NCBI GenBank assembly: GCA_945871335.1
Contig: CAMBWM010000110.1
Location: forward strand, 1 to 7,774
Reading direction: 5' to 3'
Source: Polaromonas sp. YR568
Lineage (GTDB): Bacteria; Pseudomonadota; Gammaproteobacteria; Burkholderiales; Burkholderiaceae
DNA length: 7,774 bases
The notes under the pieces were generated by a model. The model was given only the letters and a program-made list of their open reading frames with translations. It was not told where the DNA came from and searched no databases. A program made the translations under genes and the position numbers. Shown one piece after another: positions 6,266 through 7,774 of this stretch (the first letter of the stretch is position 1; each line of letters starts with the position of its first letter).

Positions 6266-7702
6266 CTAAATGCGTGACTCGGTCAAACCGAGGGTTGGTG
6301 GTGGAACGGGCGAAAAAGATCTGCTGCGTTTGACCAGGGGGCCAACCGCAATCAGGGTGAGGAACAGCAAAAGCATTTCGACGTGATAAACCATGCTGTA
6401 AGCAACCGAGGGGTCCGTCAAAGCTGGGCCCATGTCTCCCCGGCTGCTCAGTGCCGTGATGGAGTCGCGCAAGGCGCCACCAAAAAACATGGAGATACCA
6501 GCCGCAGCCGATTGCACGGCACCCCAGGCCCCCAATGCCAGGCCGACATATGCGGCTTCTATGCGCATGGCCGTGAACAAGGTGCCGACGGCAAACAAAC
6601 CGCTGCCAAAGCCAATGCCCAATGCACCCACCCGGAAAAGCCAGCCGGCCTCCAGAGGCGCTGAAAAAATCACAGCCGAGAAAGCAGGCAAGCCCGCCAG
6701 CGCGCCATAAGCTGCCAAGCGCATGGGGTCTATGCCACTGGCCAATTTACGGCCCGCCACATAAAAGCCCAGCAAGCCGCCGGCTGCCAGCATGGCTGTC
6801 AGGGCACTGGTTGCACCCACACTCAGCTTGAGAATTTCACCGCCATAGGGCTCAAGAATGATGTCTTGCATGTTGAAGGCCATGGTGCCCAGACAGGTGG
6901 CCCACAGAAAGCGGCGTGCTTGCGGCAATTCAATGAATTCGGCCCAAACGGCTTTGAAAGGGCGACGAACTTGAGTTTTCAGCGCAGCCACACGTTGCGG
7001 GTTGCGAGGCTCCTGTTTCCAGAGCGCAACACCATTGAGAAGCAAGACCACCAAGGCCGTACCTTGGACCACCTGGACTAATTTTTCGGGCGTGAAGTCA
7101 GCCAGCAAAAAGCTGAAAACCAAACTACCCGCGACGGCGCCGACCAAAAGCATGGTGTACATCAGCGCCACTACACGCGGGCGGGTTTCTTCGCTGGCCT
7201 GGTCGGTTGCCAGTGCAAGCCCTGCAGTTTGGGAGGTTTGCAGACCTGCACCCACCATTAAGAAGGCGATGGCGGCAGCACCTTGGCCTACCCAGTCGGG
7301 CACCGGAACCTGTCCGCGACCCGACAACACCAGCAAGGCAAACGGCATGACTGCCAGGCCTAAAAATTGAATCAAAGTGCCGCCCCACATGTAGGGAATT
7401 CGCCTCCAGCCGAAGGCAGAAACGTGCACATCTGATTGGTAGCCCGTGACAGCGCGAAACGGCGCAACCAGCAAAGGCAGCGCCAGCATCATGGAAACCA
7501 GCCATGCCGAGACACCCAGCTCAACGATCATGACCCTGTTCAAGGTGCCGATCATCAAGGCTGTGGTGATGCCCATCGTGAACTTGAACAAGGACAGGCG
7601 AAGCAATCGCGCCAAAGGTAAATCAGCGCTGGCAACGTCTGCAAACGGCAGCCAACTCACTGGCATTTGCTTGGCGTACTTGGCAAACGTTTTGGATCTC
7701 AT
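6266..7702 (-). CDS. lhaA: LhaA, light-harvesting 1 assembly protein (PucC/BCD family of MFS)
   Basis: LhaA belongs to the PucC/bacteriochlorophyll-delivery branch of the major facilitator superfamily. It promotes LH1 assembly, probably by handling bacteriochlorophyll or the antenna polypeptides at the membrane. From the ATG at 7702 the protein has 478 residues. It opens with LPFADVASADLPLARLLRLS (18-37) and has the hallmark GTLNRVMIVELG (52-63), PFRA (81-84) and GWRRIPYMWGGTL (98-110). About twelve hydrophobic segments follow, including the C-terminal half blocks YGGEILKL and GFGSGLFAVGTL. The frame is also open upstream to an ATG at 7768 and beyond, but I prefer 7702. It makes an ATGA overlap with the bchM stop, the sequence upstream of it is the bchM C-terminus in another frame, and homology-like sequence begins just after it. 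GGAG lies 11 bases upstream, a rather long spacing. Confidence 0.93.
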   Translation of the reverse strand: MRSKTFAKYAKQMPVSWLPFADVASADLPLARLLRLSLFKFTMGITTALMIGTLNRVMIVELGVSAWLVSMMLALPLLVAPFRAVTGYQSDVHVSAFGWRRIPYMWGGTLIQFLGLAVMPFALLVLSGRGQVPVPDWVGQGAAAIAFLMVGAGLQTSQTAGLALATDQASEETRPRVVALMYTMLLVGAVAGSLVFSFLLADFTPEKLVQVVQGTALVVLLLNGVALWKQEPRNPQRVAALKTQVRRPFKAVWAEFIELPQARRFLWATCLGTMAFNMQDIILEPYGGEILKLSVGATSALTAMLAAGGLLGFYVAGRKLASGIDPMRLAAYGALAGLPAFSAVIFSAPLEAGWLFRVGALGIGFGSGLFAVGTLFTAMRIEAAYVGLALGAWGAVQSAAAGISMFFGGALRDSITALSSRGDMGPALTDPSVAYSMVYHVEMLLLFLTLIAVGPLVKRSRSFSPVPPPTLGLTESRI

Positions 7703-7774
7703 GCGCGTAACCACTCCATCGCTTGAGACTTGTAAAACCCGCTGGAAACGCGGTGACTGCGCGCGCATTTCCAG
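7699..7774 (-). CDS. bchM: Mg-protoporphyrin IX methyltransferase BchM (last 24 codons only)
   Basis: The minus strand from 7773 down to the TGA at 7701-7699 is an open frame of 24 codons ending in RVSSGFYKSQAM-EWLRA. This resembles the C-terminus of BchM, in which a basic stretch leads into an (R)xSxGFYxSQAxE block, as I remember it. BchM uses S-adenosylmethionine to methylate Mg-protoporphyrin IX, making the substrate of AcsF. A bchM-lhaA pair directly before puhA is the standard arrangement in purple bacteria. The stop overlaps the lhaA start as ATGA. The call rests on a short tail plus gene order; the catalytic methyltransferase domain lies outside the window. Confidence 0.82.
   Translation of the reverse strand, partial: WKCARSHRVSSGFYKSQAMEWLRA

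Noticed and set aside
7125..7505. Minus-strand frame of 126 codons, Arg/Gly/Cys-rich
   Set aside because: It is out of phase with lhaA, whose membrane segments and MFS-type motifs run through the same bases.

Overview
The window is an ordinary but nicely complete piece of a bacterial photosynthesis gene cluster. All eight genes lie on the minus strand and are tightly packed, so transcription runs from high to low coordinates. In that direction the order is bchM (only its last 24 codons), lhaA, puhA, puhB, puhC, acsF, puhE, crtI and crtB (5' part only; it runs off position 1). No intergenic gap exceeds about 55 bases, and no stretch of 300 bases lacks a gene. I see no tRNA, rRNA, mobile element or CRISPR array.

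The gene set points to a purple (type II reaction centre) phototroph. The order bchM-lhaA-puhABC-acsF-puhE, moderate GC by eye and the protein flavour suggest a betaproteobacterium of the Burkholderiales, for example a Limnohabitans- or Rhodoferax-like Comamonadaceae. That placement is inference from memory, not from a search. The cyclase gene is acsF, the oxygen-dependent form, so this bacterium can make bacteriochlorophyll in air, as aerobic anoxygenic phototrophs and facultative relatives do.

Region by region (transcription order): 7774-7699 is the bchM tail, which overlaps lhaA by an ATGA. 7702-6266 is lhaA, a PucC/LhaA-family light-harvesting 1 assembly or pigment-delivery membrane protein. 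6243-5482 is puhA, the reaction-centre H subunit. 5428-4290 holds puhB and puhC, reaction-centre/LH1 assembly factors joined by an ATGA overlap. 4243-3167 is acsF. 3135-2332 is puhE, a membrane protein affecting bacteriochlorophyll and reaction-centre levels. 2310-727 is crtI (phytoene desaturase), and 746-1 is crtB (phytoene synthase).

The genes form one working unit. BchM and AcsF are consecutive steps from Mg-protoporphyrin IX to divinyl protochlorophyllide. CrtB and CrtI are consecutive steps from geranylgeranyl diphosphate to the coloured carotenoids. PuhA is a structural subunit, and LhaA, PuhB, PuhC and PuhE help build the LH1-reaction-centre core. I found no undescribed system here. 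The points worth a second look are a start correction for lhaA, an inverted repeat between puhA and puhB, a glycine-rich tail on CrtI, the puhE-crtI-crtB junction and details of H-subunit residues.
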